From Clavelina lepadiformis (Eukaryota > Chordata > Ascidiacea > Aplousobranchia > Clavelinidae), in the NCBI RefSeq assembly GCF_947623445.1, contig NC_135246.1, positions 17,777,856 to 17,841,855 of the forward strand: a stretch of DNA of 64,000 nt, written 5' to 3'. How positions within the stretch are numbered: the stretch's first letter is position 1; every line of letters starts with the position of its first letter. Shown one piece after another: positions 1 through 14,600 of the stretch. A model generated the notes under the pieces. It saw only the letters and a program-made list of their open reading frames with translations, did not search any database and was not told the DNA's origin. The translations under genes were made by a program, and so were the position numbers.

Positions 1-2622
1 CGTCCTATTGTCTTTAGTGCACGTGGCACTAACGATAGGAGTAGGAGTTCCTGGACGCGCAAGTTTGTTATGACAACCGATTTAGACACACGGTGGCGCA
101 TTTGCTTAACAAAAGTGATTTATTCCAGGTAAGGACTAATTTTATGGCCAGTGGTAAATCGTAACAAGAATTCGGAAACTCGTTTGAATTTTGAAAACTT
201 ACGTGCAGACGATACGTTTCAATTGTCTTGTAAAACATTGAAGATGGCGAGAATATCTGAATTAAATCGTGTTGGATCTAACGCTATATCAGACAACCAG
301 TTCTCCAAACGCAAATAATCGCCTACTGTATCTCACACTTACTAAAGCGCAAAGACGTTTTTATTGACTTAATGTGACAGTTCTTACCGCAATGGAAACT
401 TTTACAGGATCTTTCGTCACGCCATCAATGGATACTCTATATCTAAGCTAACTTGCGCTCGTAGTTGCAATTTTAACTGATTTTTAACTGCCCCTAAACT
501 CAGCGACAAGCTGGCTACAATATTGCACAAACGTTTCCTTCGCAAAGAACCATGGAAAATTAATTGGCCGTGCTGCTTCAGCACTTGGTATTTTAAAAAT
601 GTGATAAAATGGAATACCACACCAAGAAAATTATAGGTAAAATTTTTTATATCTATCAAAGTTCTTCGATTCGTAAGTGCAAGTACACACTGTGCAGTGC
701 GCATAAAATTTCTTTGCCTTGTTCGATTTGCCTAAAAAAACTATGAAGTAATAACTTACACGCAGGCCATGCATTGCCTGTTTCCCGCTTATTTACGTTA
801 ATTATTACCCACGCCAGGCGATAAATATATTTGCAGCTTGAATTACGTGTAATAACGTCCTTAATGCTATTTACCGTTCTTCCGTTTCGTTGTAGCTCGT
901 TTGACTTCACAGCATGTGGCAATTCTGCCTTGTGTATAGTTTGATTTACTGTTAACAAACACGTTTTGGTGCCTTCTCACGTTTGGTTAATTTCTTAAAC
1001 AAACTTATTGTACTGCCTATGGTTTCTGACGTAGGACTTACCAACACCAAGCGTCCACCACAGGATCTGTGGGCGTCTCCGTGGCAACGGTGAAGAGATC
1101 ATTGTGATTGCGATTTACGTGTAAATGCTAAGCGAACGATGACTTTGTAGACATTCAATTCAGAAGAGAATTTTGAATGTCTCACCCGCTATTGACAATG
1201 CACTTTATCTGTTCTTGTGAAAATCTGGTTGCTTCTTGGCGATTGACCGATTAGCTTCATTCTCTCCGGTTGTCTGCTCGTCTTCGATTTGGTCGAGGTT
1301 GTTGTTAAGATCAGCAAATACCGAGAAACATCGGTCGTGTCTACAAAATCCCATTGTGTGCTTCGGTCGTAAAACTTTACAAAGTCTAGAGAGGATATCC
1401 CGGCGTAGCGGGAGCCTCAAGAACAAACTTTTGCTTACTTCATGGTGACCGATTTTACGATCGTATCAGATTGATGGAAAGTTTGACAAATCACCAACGT
1501 TTTTCACAGCTTGAGAAGTTCGAATCAGTTACATGCTCGCACACGCTAAGTGGGTATTACTAACGGAGCTTGTTCTAAGGAGACCGTAACCATAAATCAT
1601 AATAATCTCTATCTGTTTCGTGTTTGGAATGACTTCTGTTTGTTTGTGGTTAGCGATCTGAATGTCGTCTCAGTTTGAATTATTTGAGTTAAGTTGTTAA
1701 TGACAAATTCTGTAGGAGTTAGCAACGTCAAGAAGTAATAGTCGATCGGGTACTTTGTGAGTTTATGGTAGCATCTATCGTGCTTAAGATTTATGTAATC
1801 TGTAATTAACGGAATATAACAACCAGTAGATGCTTTTCGCTTCGAAGTTTAAGGGCATGTCTGAAATAGGGTATATATTTAGTTCGTTGTTTCAATTTTA
1901 ATCAATCTAAAAGGGCACCAGTACTAGTTTTCATTAAGATTTTTGCAACCACTACAACAATTTAAGGTGGCCAGCGAATTGTGTAAAGTTACTATTTGAA
2001 AAATGTCTTTTTGGTGGTTTATAGCCGTTATTTGATCTTATTACAGCATTGTGACATCAAATGCAGGTAAATATAGTAAAATTGTCCATCAGTAATGAAC
2101 ATAAGAATGTTGAAATCGATCAGCCCGATCAAGATCGAAAACGCTCAATGCGGCAATAAAGCCGAAGACACGAGTTTGGACACAGATGCATCAGATTGCA
2201 GTTATTTCAACATGATTAGTTGGGCAGGCCACAAGTTCGGGAACCATTGTTCTCCAGAAAGTGATAAATTTTCTTCAAAAACTGCGTCCCCGACCAGTGA
2301 TGGACATCCATCCGCCGGAAACAGCGTCAACAACACCCGCAAAGACCTCTTTAATTCCGATCTAACAGCCCGGTCCACTTTGGCTTCCCGAACTGGAGAT
2401 GATTCCGCTGACAGTTTTGTCGCAAGATCCTTTTGCAATACGAATGGTTCGAATGACAACATTGATTGTTTTGTGTTTATGACGGATCCGACCTTTAAGT
2501 CAAACGTCGATGCGCAAATGTTTTGTAAATGTTTGTTTTGAAGTGACATTTTTTGTAGGAGTGTGGTTTATCTGTGATAACAAGCTAATCATAACAAATA
2601 AAACCTTTCTGGTGTTTTCCAG
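1..2622. other. upstream intergenic / 5' region of p53/p73
   Basis: No recognisable gene. The likely 5' flank and non-coding 5' exons of the downstream p53/p73 gene lie here. A CAG followed by GTAAAT at about 2062-2068 could be a donor joining to the acceptor at 2621-2622, but no start or promoter motif decides this. The open frame at 2095-2541 is listed separately. Confidence 0.4.
2095..2541 (+). other. 148-codon open frame just upstream of p53/p73, status unclear
   Basis: An ATG-to-TGA open frame of 148 codons with more even base use than the AT-rich DNA around it. The product is polar, rich in Ser, Asp and Asn, and matches no family I recognise. It ends 80 bp before the acceptor of the exon carrying the p53/p73 start. 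Splice sites that would join it in frame to that exon are weak: phase-1 donors exist only as GTTCGA-type or GTTTTG-type sites, and the GTAAAT near the end would create a stop. It could be an alternative first exon, a separate short peptide, or chance. An antisense open frame overlaps it. Confidence 0.2.
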
Positions 2623-2660
2623 GAAATAACACACCAACGAACGAAGGCTTTTCTGGAAAG

Positions 2661-5600
2661 ATGCAGAACGACAAATTCGAGCCGCAAGATTTGAATTTCT
2701 CCGATATCTGGAAGACACAGATTAATTTGGACCAGTGAGTACTAAATGACCTTGAAGGTGCTGTTAACAATAAGCACAAAGCATACTTGTTTATGGCTCT
2801 TTATTATTATAATGTTTGATTAAAGTGTGTTTTGATGACGTAATTGGATATTTTTTGCTGAATAAGCAATGATTTATTCGATGTCTTACGCAGCGGCAGA
2901 CGTATCTAAACTTACCTCAACAAGCTTGTAGATGAATTAAACCTACAGCTCGCCTTCGAATATTAACTCCGCGCTGTCTTTAGCGCGTTCAACGTGTCAA
3001 CCCTATGTTTACCCATGCCAGGTGTGGTCTTCTGTTCACTTTATTTTCTTGACGCGGTGACGTAATTTTGCGGACCAGCCTAATGCACTAATGTCCGCCA
3101 CTTAACGCGTTTAATAACACTCGTTTCATTTCTAAGCACCGAATATTGGCCTCAATCGGTTGTCTGTTTTATCAAAAAGTACTGGTTGGTCGAATACTTG
3201 AAAATACTTTCGGCAAATGAAGTAATTTGTCGGCTGGTTGCTGTGCTACGCATCTGTATGTTGTCGTTCCTACGTTTCTGTTTATGTTGATTTCAAAAGT
3301 TTTTAGTTATGGCAACCGATTACAGCATTTCACCCTTTTTTTGTTCGTTCTTGAATTGATTTAAAAATACTTGCTGGCAAATGAAAACGTTGCAACGAAA
3401 CAGTCATGTCTGACTTGTTTTTTTTTCGCGCATGCGCAGTGGGTAACTGCAGCTTTAATGCGCAGTTACTTAATAGCAAAATGGATAAGTTGCTTCTGTT
3501 ATATTAGCTCGCCTTTATCAAGATTTCGACACAATTTGAGCAGTTCCTTGGCGTAATGATTGGTTTGCGACAACCATTGACGTATTTACTCCTACAATGA
3601 CGCAACTAAGACTCCTCAGACGCGATTTGTCCGTCATAGTATTGACAACGGTTCGTGTAAATCCCTCAGACAACACAAAGGGGCTCGGGGATAATTAACA
3701 CCGACTTGCATACGTTGCTGAGGGCACCATGTTATGATAAATAAAGCGATGTAGTTAGGTTCAACAACGTTGCAACACCTTTGTCGATATGAAAAAAAAT
3801 ATTTTCATTTAATAATAACATAAACACGACTTAGATGATTGTTTATTTGTATAACCTTTTGAATGATTTAGACCCGTGCTGTTTTGCGCTTGTTTAACTG
3901 CCCATTGCATGTTGAAGGTAGACAAGCTGGACTTATTATTTAATGACTGGAATTTTGCTTAAAATTTATATAACTGCAATAAAGGTGACACAACGTTTAC
4001 CGTGTCCGGTAACAATACGTTATAAGGTCCCGCATTTTTGAGCATTATTTTCAAGTAAATTTTTCTTATTGACGTCACTGTTTGTGAATCCGCTACTGAG
4101 TTTAATTGGATTTTGTTGTAAGACAGGAAATATTTACTTTCGCTCAAAATTTTTTAATTTTTTGCCACAAATTTTTTTTGTTGTTCCGTGCATCTGGCAC
4201 CATTTCTCACTGACGTGACAGAGCCTTTACTGCAGAGGAGAGTGCTTACGCCGTTTACAGCAGCATGTAATAACTATTTAAATATTAATATTTCGCTGTA
4301 TTTTCGCAACGTGTTTATTGATTTTAGCTTGTCAGGTTTAGCTGGCAATCTTGCGAATTACTTGTTTTTTTCGACAGTTTTCTATAGGGCACACATCGTG
4401 CATTTGTCATTTTATTCTGCCCTCTAATGCTCTATCTCTCTCTCGTATTCAGTCATGTGACCATCGCGTTCCTTTTTTCGCGCGCTTTCTCTACGTAACA
4501 GAAATTCCTGAGTTGTTAATTCGCGATATCGTCAATTTGCCTTTCAACTCGCAAGCGATTTCTGCAGTCGTTGTTTTTGTCGTTTCATAAAGTTTATGCA
4601 AACATGCAACATATGAATTACGCATTTTCATTTGGATATGGGATTTACGGCGAAAACTAGTCAAGTACGGTATGCAGAAAGTCGTTTTACGAGCAGAGGA
4701 ACTTAGCCGTTAGTGAAAGTAGTTCGCAGTTTACAAAGCCACACGAAACTTTAGCAGCTATTATTTGGTTGTGATTGTAACGATAAAATCTTTTATGTAT
4801 TAATTCAAGTTTCGATATCGTTGGCTTTCATAGATTTTCTGGCTTGACATTTATTTTAGAATCTAGAACTATTTCAATCGCATGGGTATGTTAGTCTATT
4901 CAGTTAGGCTAAAGATACATATTGCATGTTACACCTGTATCTAGTTGATACGGGATTTTACGAGTATTGGCTTCAGTTCAGCGACACTGTTGGAAATATT
5001 TTGCAGATGTTTACTTTGAAATATTTTCTTAATTTCTTTGCACATTGCTCAGCAAACCCTTACTATGATTGTCCCTTCCCCCACCGACTTCTTATGGTAA
5101 GTTGTACCTGAAGTAAAACTTGGTTTTTAAAGTTGTTCATGAAAGAAATTATTATTTTTGTAGAACTTGTTGTCGGGGAATGGCGCTTGTATTTTTAATT
5201 TACCTGAATTAGCTTTATTAGGTTCGATTATGGTTAACTATCACATTTATCATCACTCACCATTCATAACCCGCTTGCATTTCTGATAAAAATAGTGAAC
5301 GTTTTTATACTGCACATTTTTTTCGGTCACTGATTGTGTTAATAGTAGTACTTTCTGTTGGAAACACGTTATTTTTCCGACATGAACCATTTCTTTTCGT
5401 TTCAAAATTGACTCTTTCAGACTGTATAACAAAGATTCGTGATATTACTAGAAGTTTCATCTCTATTATATACCATTGCAAATTTGGACAACAAATTCGT
5501 TTAAATTCTCTTGCTTAGCAGTTTGTTATACCAAAAAACCGATAAAAGTGTCAAAAATGCTTAATATCCTACTTTGTTGAGTTTGAGTTGAGATAAACGT

Positions 5601-8600
5601 GATTGCGGAAAGACTAGAAGTGCCCTGAGAATTGAAATGTATGTAATCAGCAAGTTGCCACGTGGGATTAACTGTAACTTAATTGTGTAGTTAAATCAAC
5701 AAATGTCCACACTGTGTCATGCTCGCATCCAGTCAGGTGTTAACATCCTATTTTTGCTTAGTACTTACCTTGATAGCTAAAAACACGAGGTCGATTTTCC
5801 CAAGTGCATTACCCGGGGGAAGTTTTGTGGGAAATGTATGTAGTTGAACTATCAGGAATGGAAACTGGCCCAGCGGCTACTCACCATGCGGCTCTGTTAG
5901 TCGTGAGAGATTTGCTCAACTCCGTTTATTGTGGTCGTTTTCTTGGATTTTGGTTGGATGTTGAACGGAAAACGAACTTATTCTTTAAACTTTCATTGCT
6001 TAGCCACGCAAGTTTCGTTAAACACAGCTTTTAAAATCCTAATTTTCTCAAAAATCGCAAAACGCAAGTGATTGCGTGACTGAAGACGGTAATTGCTAAC
6101 TTTAAGGTAACTCTGTACGCTGTCGCACTACTGATGGTGCAATGTTCCCATATGAATAAAATGGCGACGTTTTATTTACAAAATCATCATAAATTTGCCC
6201 CTCTCGTCGATAAATCGTATGCTAACATGACGAGACGTAAGGCAGTGGACGGCAATGGTGACCACATTCGGGTACCCTTGAAAATAGTCTTCTTCATTGA
6301 AACCACGTACTACCCCGATAGGCGCCATTCTTTTGCCTTTGCGTGGGCATGTTTACACTTGGATCGAAAATCTTTGTTGCGTTGATCCGTTTTACGAAAT
6401 AATCGTTCTACCTTGATGTTCTGTCGCCAAAAAAACAACAGAACTGAGTGTTTAGACTTGCAATTTGTTTGTAATAAACTGTCTAAATCCGCTTTCTTCA
6501 CAATGCTATGTAAAAATTCCATTAGAAAGTTTTTAATTATGTCAATTTTCAATTAGTTTTCACAAACGAGAATTATGGAAATCTGTGTTCAATCATAGCT
6601 TGCTCATACACCCGCGTATACTTTGCGTTAAAGTTGTAAAGTTCAATAAAAAATGTAAATGCGACGTTAGCGTAATCTTTCATATTAGGTAGTGGGCCAT
6701 AACCACAGTCCTATTAAAATACCGTGTGCCTTTTTTTAACAGCGCTTTGTTTTCGACATCACGCAACATCTTTGGGTACTATCGGATTCGGCGAAATATT
6801 ATTGTTTACGCTTGATTGAGCCATTTCCCTCAAGCCAGACATCAGACACGTTTCTTGTAATCAAGGCTCGTGCTGTCCGTAAGACGGATAACAAGTTGCG
6901 CAAAAATTCCCAAAAACCTCGCTACCATGTCAATTTGCAAGTCAGATCCTCCGCAGCTGTCTGGGTTAATGCTCCCAGCGGTTGTAATGAAGTCCCGTAC
7001 GCCTGGAATTGAATGACGTTAGTCGTTTTGCTTTTTATCCATTTTAGCTGGGTATCATATACGTTCGCAAGTAACGTAACATATTTGTGAAATACTCACG
7101 TTTTTATATTATTTTTTACGTATTTTTTTTAAAAGACAAGGCATTAGACAAAATAGGAAATTGTTTGCGACATATTTTGGGAATTTTCTCCAGCTTTCCG
7201 TAACCAAGTGATCAGTCGCCGTGTTTTTGCAGGCGGAGGGTTATTTGAGTTCAAAACAGCTAACCAGCTGGTTTCCTACATTAACTTAATCCAGGGTACA
7301 ATTGTGATGTCATTATTTCAACCCCAATGCGCAAGCGGTCATAGTCTCGCGGCCGTCGCCGTGGAATTAATTACGTAGATTAATTTCATCAATAATTGAT
7401 CGATGCGAAATATCCATCTGTAAGCTTGTGTATGGGTAACTAGGCCTGAAATCAATGTATTTACCTCTCCTAACATTGGTACGAAACCTGCGTAGAAATC
7501 AGGTAATGGGCCAACTTATTCTAGATTTAGCGCCTATAACTCAACACCGGCAGTACATCACACGCCAATGATTATTTTTTTTCTGACTGTCCCGTTGTCA
7601 TGACGCGACGTGATTTGTTTTAACGATGACCTTTATTTTCTCTGAAATAACGTCTCTAATTTACTCGATTGACAACCGTAAACGGCCGTGGAAGGCAATC
7701 GAGAAATCCCAACTTTCAATTCTTCAAAACTAGTGGCACGCAATGCCAGTTTGCTTCTTTTGTCAAAAATGCGTGGAAAAACTTTGCGTTCGAGCCCACC
7801 ACACGCCCCTGTTGTGACGTCTCTCGTCGATGTCGTAACAATAAATGACGTACCTCCCAGCTGGCGTACGATTGCTACTTTGGTCTTAATGTAATTCAGT
7901 GTTACATGTAGAATATAGTAACCGTTTTGTTTGGCATTGACACGTAGGACGTTATTTTCTTGCCAGCAGTGAGACCTAGGTTATTGCATCTTTCCGTTCA
8001 ATACATCTCGAAACTCATCCATATTAACATCAACCTTACCGATGCTCTGTTTTACTTGTTACAGGTCGGGGGAATCCCAGCCGATGTACAGTTTCAGCGA
8101 AAACACGGACACGCTTCAGGACCACATCACCATTGACATCCTCGGACAGTACCAAGAGTTCGTTTCCAGTGGAACGGATTCTGGTGTCACCACCGGGTCG
8201 GAAACGATACCTCAACCCAATGGAGTAAGATATCTGTTAAATTTTTTAGTTTTATCGTGGTTAAATTTTTTGTTTTCAACTTTTCATATTTATTTTTCGC
8301 GGTGGCTTTGGAGTAAATTTTATATCTGCGTTACTTTCTTCCTAATTTTTGTCCTTAAATTTCTATATGACAGATTTATTTTAGCTTTTTAGCTTTCAGA
8401 TTTTAGCTTTAAAACTCAATTCGATGCTTTTCTTGCTACCAGAGCTTACAAGGCAGCAAATAAGACCAAAAATGTCCCATTGGCACCAACTTTAGAGCTC
8501 GTTTAACTCACCATTAAGCTGCTTATTTGTCAGCAGTAAAGAAAAATCCAATGTTTAGTTTCATTGAAACTTCTCAACATGGTTTAAATGGTATGATTTA

Positions 8601-11600
8601 GCGCTGAAATCTTGAAGACATCGGAATGAACTACGCGTACATCCATGTAGGTATATCTTGACAAAGTCCTACGTTTATTATTTTGCTTTGTTCCCCGTCC
8701 GGCTCTTAAGTAAACACACGTCAACTTTAAGAGATCCCTGCATGCTCAAATATGCCGCCAATGACGACCGTGTTGACCTGACAACACATTTTCGTTTAGT
8801 CTTATCTGTGGGTTCACCTTCAAGCTCATTTGTTGAATATTTAAGTTCACATTCAAGTGTATTTTACTCGCTGATGTATTTATGACTTGGACATAGACAA
8901 GCAATTATTACTTCATTTCTCCAATATCTGGGTTACGATAAAAGTGTCAGCGATGGATTGTTGTGATCGGTCATCCGTGCGCACTATCGTCCTCAAGTGG
9001 GAAAATGACGTCACATCCGTTTCGTGTACGTAGGAAATATTTGTCGTCTTTTGCGAAGAAGGTTGAAAATGTCTTACTAATGACGTCAGATGCACGTCCA
9101 GTCTTGCCCGGTTTCAACTAGTTGAATTCCGTGGAATCCGAGCAAATATCTTACAGGCATTCTCCTATTGTTAGTTTCCCTGAATTTCCAACTGATCCAT
9201 TCCGGTGGCATTTGCAACTATTTCATGAATGTCGATTCAGTTTACGCTTGTGCCTGGACCACCTCGGTCTAAATTGTGCGTTGTGCCTCCATGTAACCCT
9301 TATCCCCGTTGAAAGTAAATTGTCATGTATTGTACGTATTTTCTCGGAGATTTCTATGCCTTGTTGCGGTATGACAAAAGCGTTTCTGAAATGTTGTCGG
9401 CACTGGACTTCTGGATGTAGTCTTCATAGATACCGTGGTACTAGACTAACTAGAGGGATAGGGTGTAACTAAACTGCCGTTGGTTGGCGAAGTAGAAAAG
9501 TTAATAGTTGACCAGGCCGTTACAGCAAAAAGCTGTTTTACGACTGATGGCTTAGTAGAACGGTGTTTTACGCCATGGAAGGAAAACTATATTCAAAAGG
9601 TGAACTGCAGTGTGCCTGTCGTTACAACTCTTGTTTAAATGTAAATTAAAGTTCTCTTTACGATTCCAGGGAAACGTTTGACTGTTTGGAACGTTAAAAA
9701 CTATCCTGAACGTTTTAAAACACTAAAAGCGGCCATATAACGACTCAGGTGCGCATATTCCTGAAATTTTTACTGCCGACGTGGAATTTGAATCATCGTG
9801 GGATTGCACTTCTTCGTGGGAAGTTTACCTTCCTCGTTTGTAGGAAATGCGAATTAGTTGTGCTTCCAAAGCCTTGTAAAGTTCGATGAATAGTTTCCTT
9901 AAATAGCTTCGAGAGAGAGCTATTTATTTCGTTGTAATGAAACAATGCATTACTTACACTGCTTTACAGCATTCTTTTAATTTAATTTAAAAAGTTTTCC
10001 GTATATTTTCAATAACGTCACTCAGATACCGTTAAATTCTTTTACAGAGATATATATCATATAACGTTATATCGTTATTTTTGCAATAGATAATTCGATA
10101 TCTTGACAAACCGTTAATATCGAACGTTGGTCTCATTATAATGGAACAAAAGCGGTAATTAATAAAAGCACATTATATTAATATCTGTTATTTTCGCGCC
10201 AAATGCGATTCATCTCGCGCCAGATGATTGCGTCGGTATCACGTTTCCCGGGAAACAAAAAGAAAGTCGCCGATCTCTCATGTACCTTCGCTAGAACAAA
10301 ACCTTTCAAACTTTTGTGTCTTTTGATAGCTTTCATGTGAATAACGTGGACCCTACCCGGTCTCACATACGCCGTATTCGAACAATGACCCAAAACAAAA
10401 ATCAATCTGCAACTTTAAACCCATATAGTGCTTATAATAGCCAGATATAACAACACCAACAATACGTTTATTGATATTCGAAAAACAGCCGTTAGACCCC
10501 TATATTTAAGAGAGATTAAGACTTGTTTTTACATCAGTTAAGGTTAGGCAACGACCGGGGTGACATCTAGTACATACCAAGTTTAAATTTAGAAGCTAAA
10601 AATCCAAAACTTAGGGGTCGAAAAGACGAAATTCGTATGTCATTCAACAACTGCATGCGCCGCGTTATTTGGAGGAGAGTTAGGGGATGGTTTCGTGCAT
10701 TAAAATCTGTTTAGTTGTGAGCTAGCATCGAGTATTTTCCGTTATATCGCAAGCATTAAGAACTTCGTGATTAAGGGCATAACAGCTATGACGTTAAATG
10801 AATAAAATGGTCAGCAGGCCGGTCTGTGAAATTGTTTTCGTTCAGTCTTTGCCGACTCACAAAAGGTCTAGGATTCTAGGTGATTAAGAAACTATGGTTC
10901 TATACTTGTTGGAAAGCTTCATGTTACAAGTACAATTATACCTTGTTGTTTGTGCAACGGCTTGCACATATTTGATCGTATGCAATTCACTTGCAACGAT
11001 TGTATTGTGCTGCTTTGCGCCGGCAAAGAATTTTACTGCTTTGCACATATCATAGTTTGAACTAAACGTTCTCTTTCAACATTCCTGGTTGGTCTCCAGG
11101 TCGTACCAACCGACCATCTCGGTACCGTGCATGTCCCGGCACGCCGTTATTTTTGTTTGTTTCTTTGTACTTGTTGGGATGGGCGCCGTCTGGCGGTCGT
11201 CAAGGTGTGTAAGTTTTAAACCAAAGTTCAGTTGGTAAGGGACGCTATCTCGTTTATGCTCCTACTCCCTCTTCGCTTAATCTCTTTCCTTTCTCCTAGC
11301 TGCTCTTGCGCCAAGCAAACTTCAAGCTAGTGTTATATAAAACCAAAAGCCAGGCAGAGTTCGGATTGGGATAATTCCAACAAGAAAGAAACACCAAAAG
11401 CTACAGCAAGAATATGCCATTGTAATGAATAAAGTTTGAAAGTTGACTTCAAAATTCGATCAGTTGTGAATCTTCAAGCTGGAAGTGAGACGTTGAAAGT
11501 TGAGGAAAGTTGAGAGCAAGGTGAACAGAATGAAGGAAGAGGCTGGAAAATCGTTTGCACTTTTTCAAGTTAAAATTCAATGTTATATACACTAAGTTCA

Positions 11601-14600
11601 TATTTTAATTGTTTTATATTTGTCAGAAATAGAAGCTTCAGCAGAAGAAGTTATTTTAAGCGAAGATCAATTTCACTTGGAAAAGTTTAGGATTGCTTCC
11701 AGGCAATCAGGATTAATTTACAGCAATTTCATAGAAAGCAAGATGTTATTTGTGATTTTTCCATATATTAAACAGACTTTGACATTGTACAATTGTTTAA
11801 AAGAAGTATTAGTTCAGTAAACTGCTTTACATTCAGTTTTAGTTTTTTAAAAGTTGAAAAATTTTGAGATTTTATTTTGAAGGCAAGTTGCTGAGCATTT
11901 TCTCAAAAAAATTGGGGATATATGTTTTGGATTTTACACTTTGTACGACAGGAAAGGAAAAACATGATTTAAATTTTGATATTAGATATTTCACCCAAGT
12001 TTTTGCGCGATGTACACAGCCGTGAAAGACGCCAAAGACTTTATGAAGGTTGAACAAATGGAGATGCATGGTCTAGTCTTGCCAGCTACAGCCCACAACA
12101 GCCTGAGGGTAAGAACATGCGATTAGAAATTAAAGAAACAACAGAAGCAATTGAAATTTTAATGTAAACTATAGAGGCCAATTTGAATTAATTAAATTAT
12201 TGATAGTTTTCTCATAAGTCGCAGATGGCTTAAGTTTGGCGATTTTTGCTTATAACTACCGATTTCATTTTTTCAAAATGAATTAAAATGTTAGGACAAC
12301 ATCTTTAGTGATTCCAGAAAAATTTTCCCAAAAATGCCAAGCAAAAGTGAATTATTTTCGCTCCCGCTGACATATTTAAAAACAAAAAAAATTATTTTCT
12401 CGGACGCGTTATTGGCAAAATGGCGGATTGGGCTGATAACAGCTTTTAATAAGACTCTACCCTACATTCTTTTTACTCAAAATTTCCTAAAAAAAAAACT
12501 CTGAACATTTCGTTTTTTTTTCTCTTTTTTATTTGGAAACAGACGTTGCCTAGTCATTTGTGTGGTTTATGTTTGATTTTGGCGATGGATTTTTTTCGTT
12601 TTCCACTTTCGATTTTTGTCACCTTGTTGAAATAAGGCGGACATTTTTTAATATAATTTCGCAGCTGTTTTACTAATTTTGACGCGATTTTATTTCAACA
12701 TTTAATTGTCATTAATTTTCTGTCTCATAAACAATTTAATTTGTTGTTTCTGTCCTTCGGGCGACTCAGCCTGGATTTTTGATTTGGTTTCGGCGTTACC
12801 TCGGCTACATCTCAGGAAACTTTGTTTTTGACCTTTTAAGGAAACGTTCTTTCGTAGCACCACGTCCTTGTCACTCGTTTAACTAACTGGTTAGTGGGTC
12901 ACCGTTAGTGGGTCACTGGGAAAACTATCACGACCAGTGATTAATTGTTACATGCAGCCGCGCTCCATATTAAATCGTGAAGAAGTTCTGCGAGATGCGT
13001 TGGCAGGGTATTGGGCGTTAATACGCAAGCAGCAGAAGAAATCTGAGGTCTTTGAAAAGTTCGGTACTTTGCCAAAATGGTTTTGTCTTTTTCGGAGTTC
13101 GTCGCATATTGTCGTTTCTTTGGTAAACGGGGATTTTGGGATTGTATTTTACCTATATATATATTCTACCTTCTTCACCTCAGTAATAAGTGACTGTCTC
13201 GTTGCGAAGAGTCGACGTTGAACTTGGAGGCAACGTATTTGACATTAGTCGTTGACCCGGGGTTCACACCAGGCTTTGAACAATCTGCCAAACGTTCTTG
13301 CAGTTTTTACGAGAAAAAGATTGAATGTTACAATTTATTGAAGCTTTATATGTGAAATTTCAATCAAATTGCAGTTTTGTTGCGAATTACTGATGGATGA
13401 ATGTTTGGTGGATAGTTGCGTATCTTCTTTGAAAAAGAAACAAATGAAAAGCGTTTCAAATATTTTACTAGTTTTAAACTAAGAGCTATTCCCACTCGTA
13501 ATCCCTTTTTTCGTTCATAAAATGAAATCACTTTTTCTTTCGTATTTATGAGTCCAAATTTCAAAAAATAGATTTTAGTTTTGCCAACTTAGCCCTAGTG
13601 TTATGGGAACACTTGCTTGCTATCGAGCATGTTTGGCGACCTTGTGATAAAAACACTTTAAATCGTTTAAATATCCAATGACGGTTGAACATTTCGTTTG
13701 TCCGCAAACAAAAAACTTTTGTGACATCACATTGAGTTTTGTGGCGATGACAAGCGCATTTTCACTGCCGTTTCATATCTGAAGCTGGCCCTACTAAAAG
13801 TCGTAAATCCTTCCGCAGAGAGTTTGTCAAGTCAATACTCGGTGACGCCCAAAGCTGCCCACTGATCTTAACGCATAAAGTTTACCCCGGTTTAAATTTT
13901 AATTTAATTTTAACGCGTCCGCATGCATAATATTTATCATAAAACAGCGCATCCAAGGTCCTTGATTGTATTTTTATCTCTTTAACGCAAAATCGTAAAT
14001 CTCTCTGATCGCGGGTTGACCACAACACCTGGCTACACATAAAATGCTGTACAAGAGGTGTTCTTGGCTACATAGGTGCTGAGGTTCTAACAGTTGCCGA
14101 AAATGGATGTAGATATTTTTTAATTTCTAGCAAATTTATTTTTACAGTAAATAAAACAACAGACTTTCTCACAATTTTTTCTCTCATCTGCGTCAGGGGA
14201 GGCGTTCTGAAAACATTTAATTTTCAACAAGTTCTTCTTCTGTAACGTCGGTTTTCCCAGACAACTCTCGTTGATCAACTGATGGCGATAGTTGATTTAT
14301 TTGAAGCGAATGTACCAATATTGGTAACAGATTAACGACTTAAACAGACAAGTTTAAGTCAACGACGATCAATGCTGTTTGTTGCTGTAGCAAAATTCCA
14401 ACATCATCACTGGGGTTTAAACTGAAAAATGTACGGAGCTCAACACACCAATTCAACACCCATTGTACAGTTTCATATATTTCAGAAGACGTTCTCATAT
14501 CAAATATAGCGCGTTTACAGCAGGCTATAGTATGTTATATAATTCTCACGGTTGTTTTGGAGAACAGTAATTTGCACAAAATAGATGTAATAATCGTACA

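Noticed and set aside
12937..13221. 94-aa open frame in p53/p73 intron 2
   Set aside because: Turns hydrophobic and low-complexity, with no family match or flanking splice sites that fit the gene.
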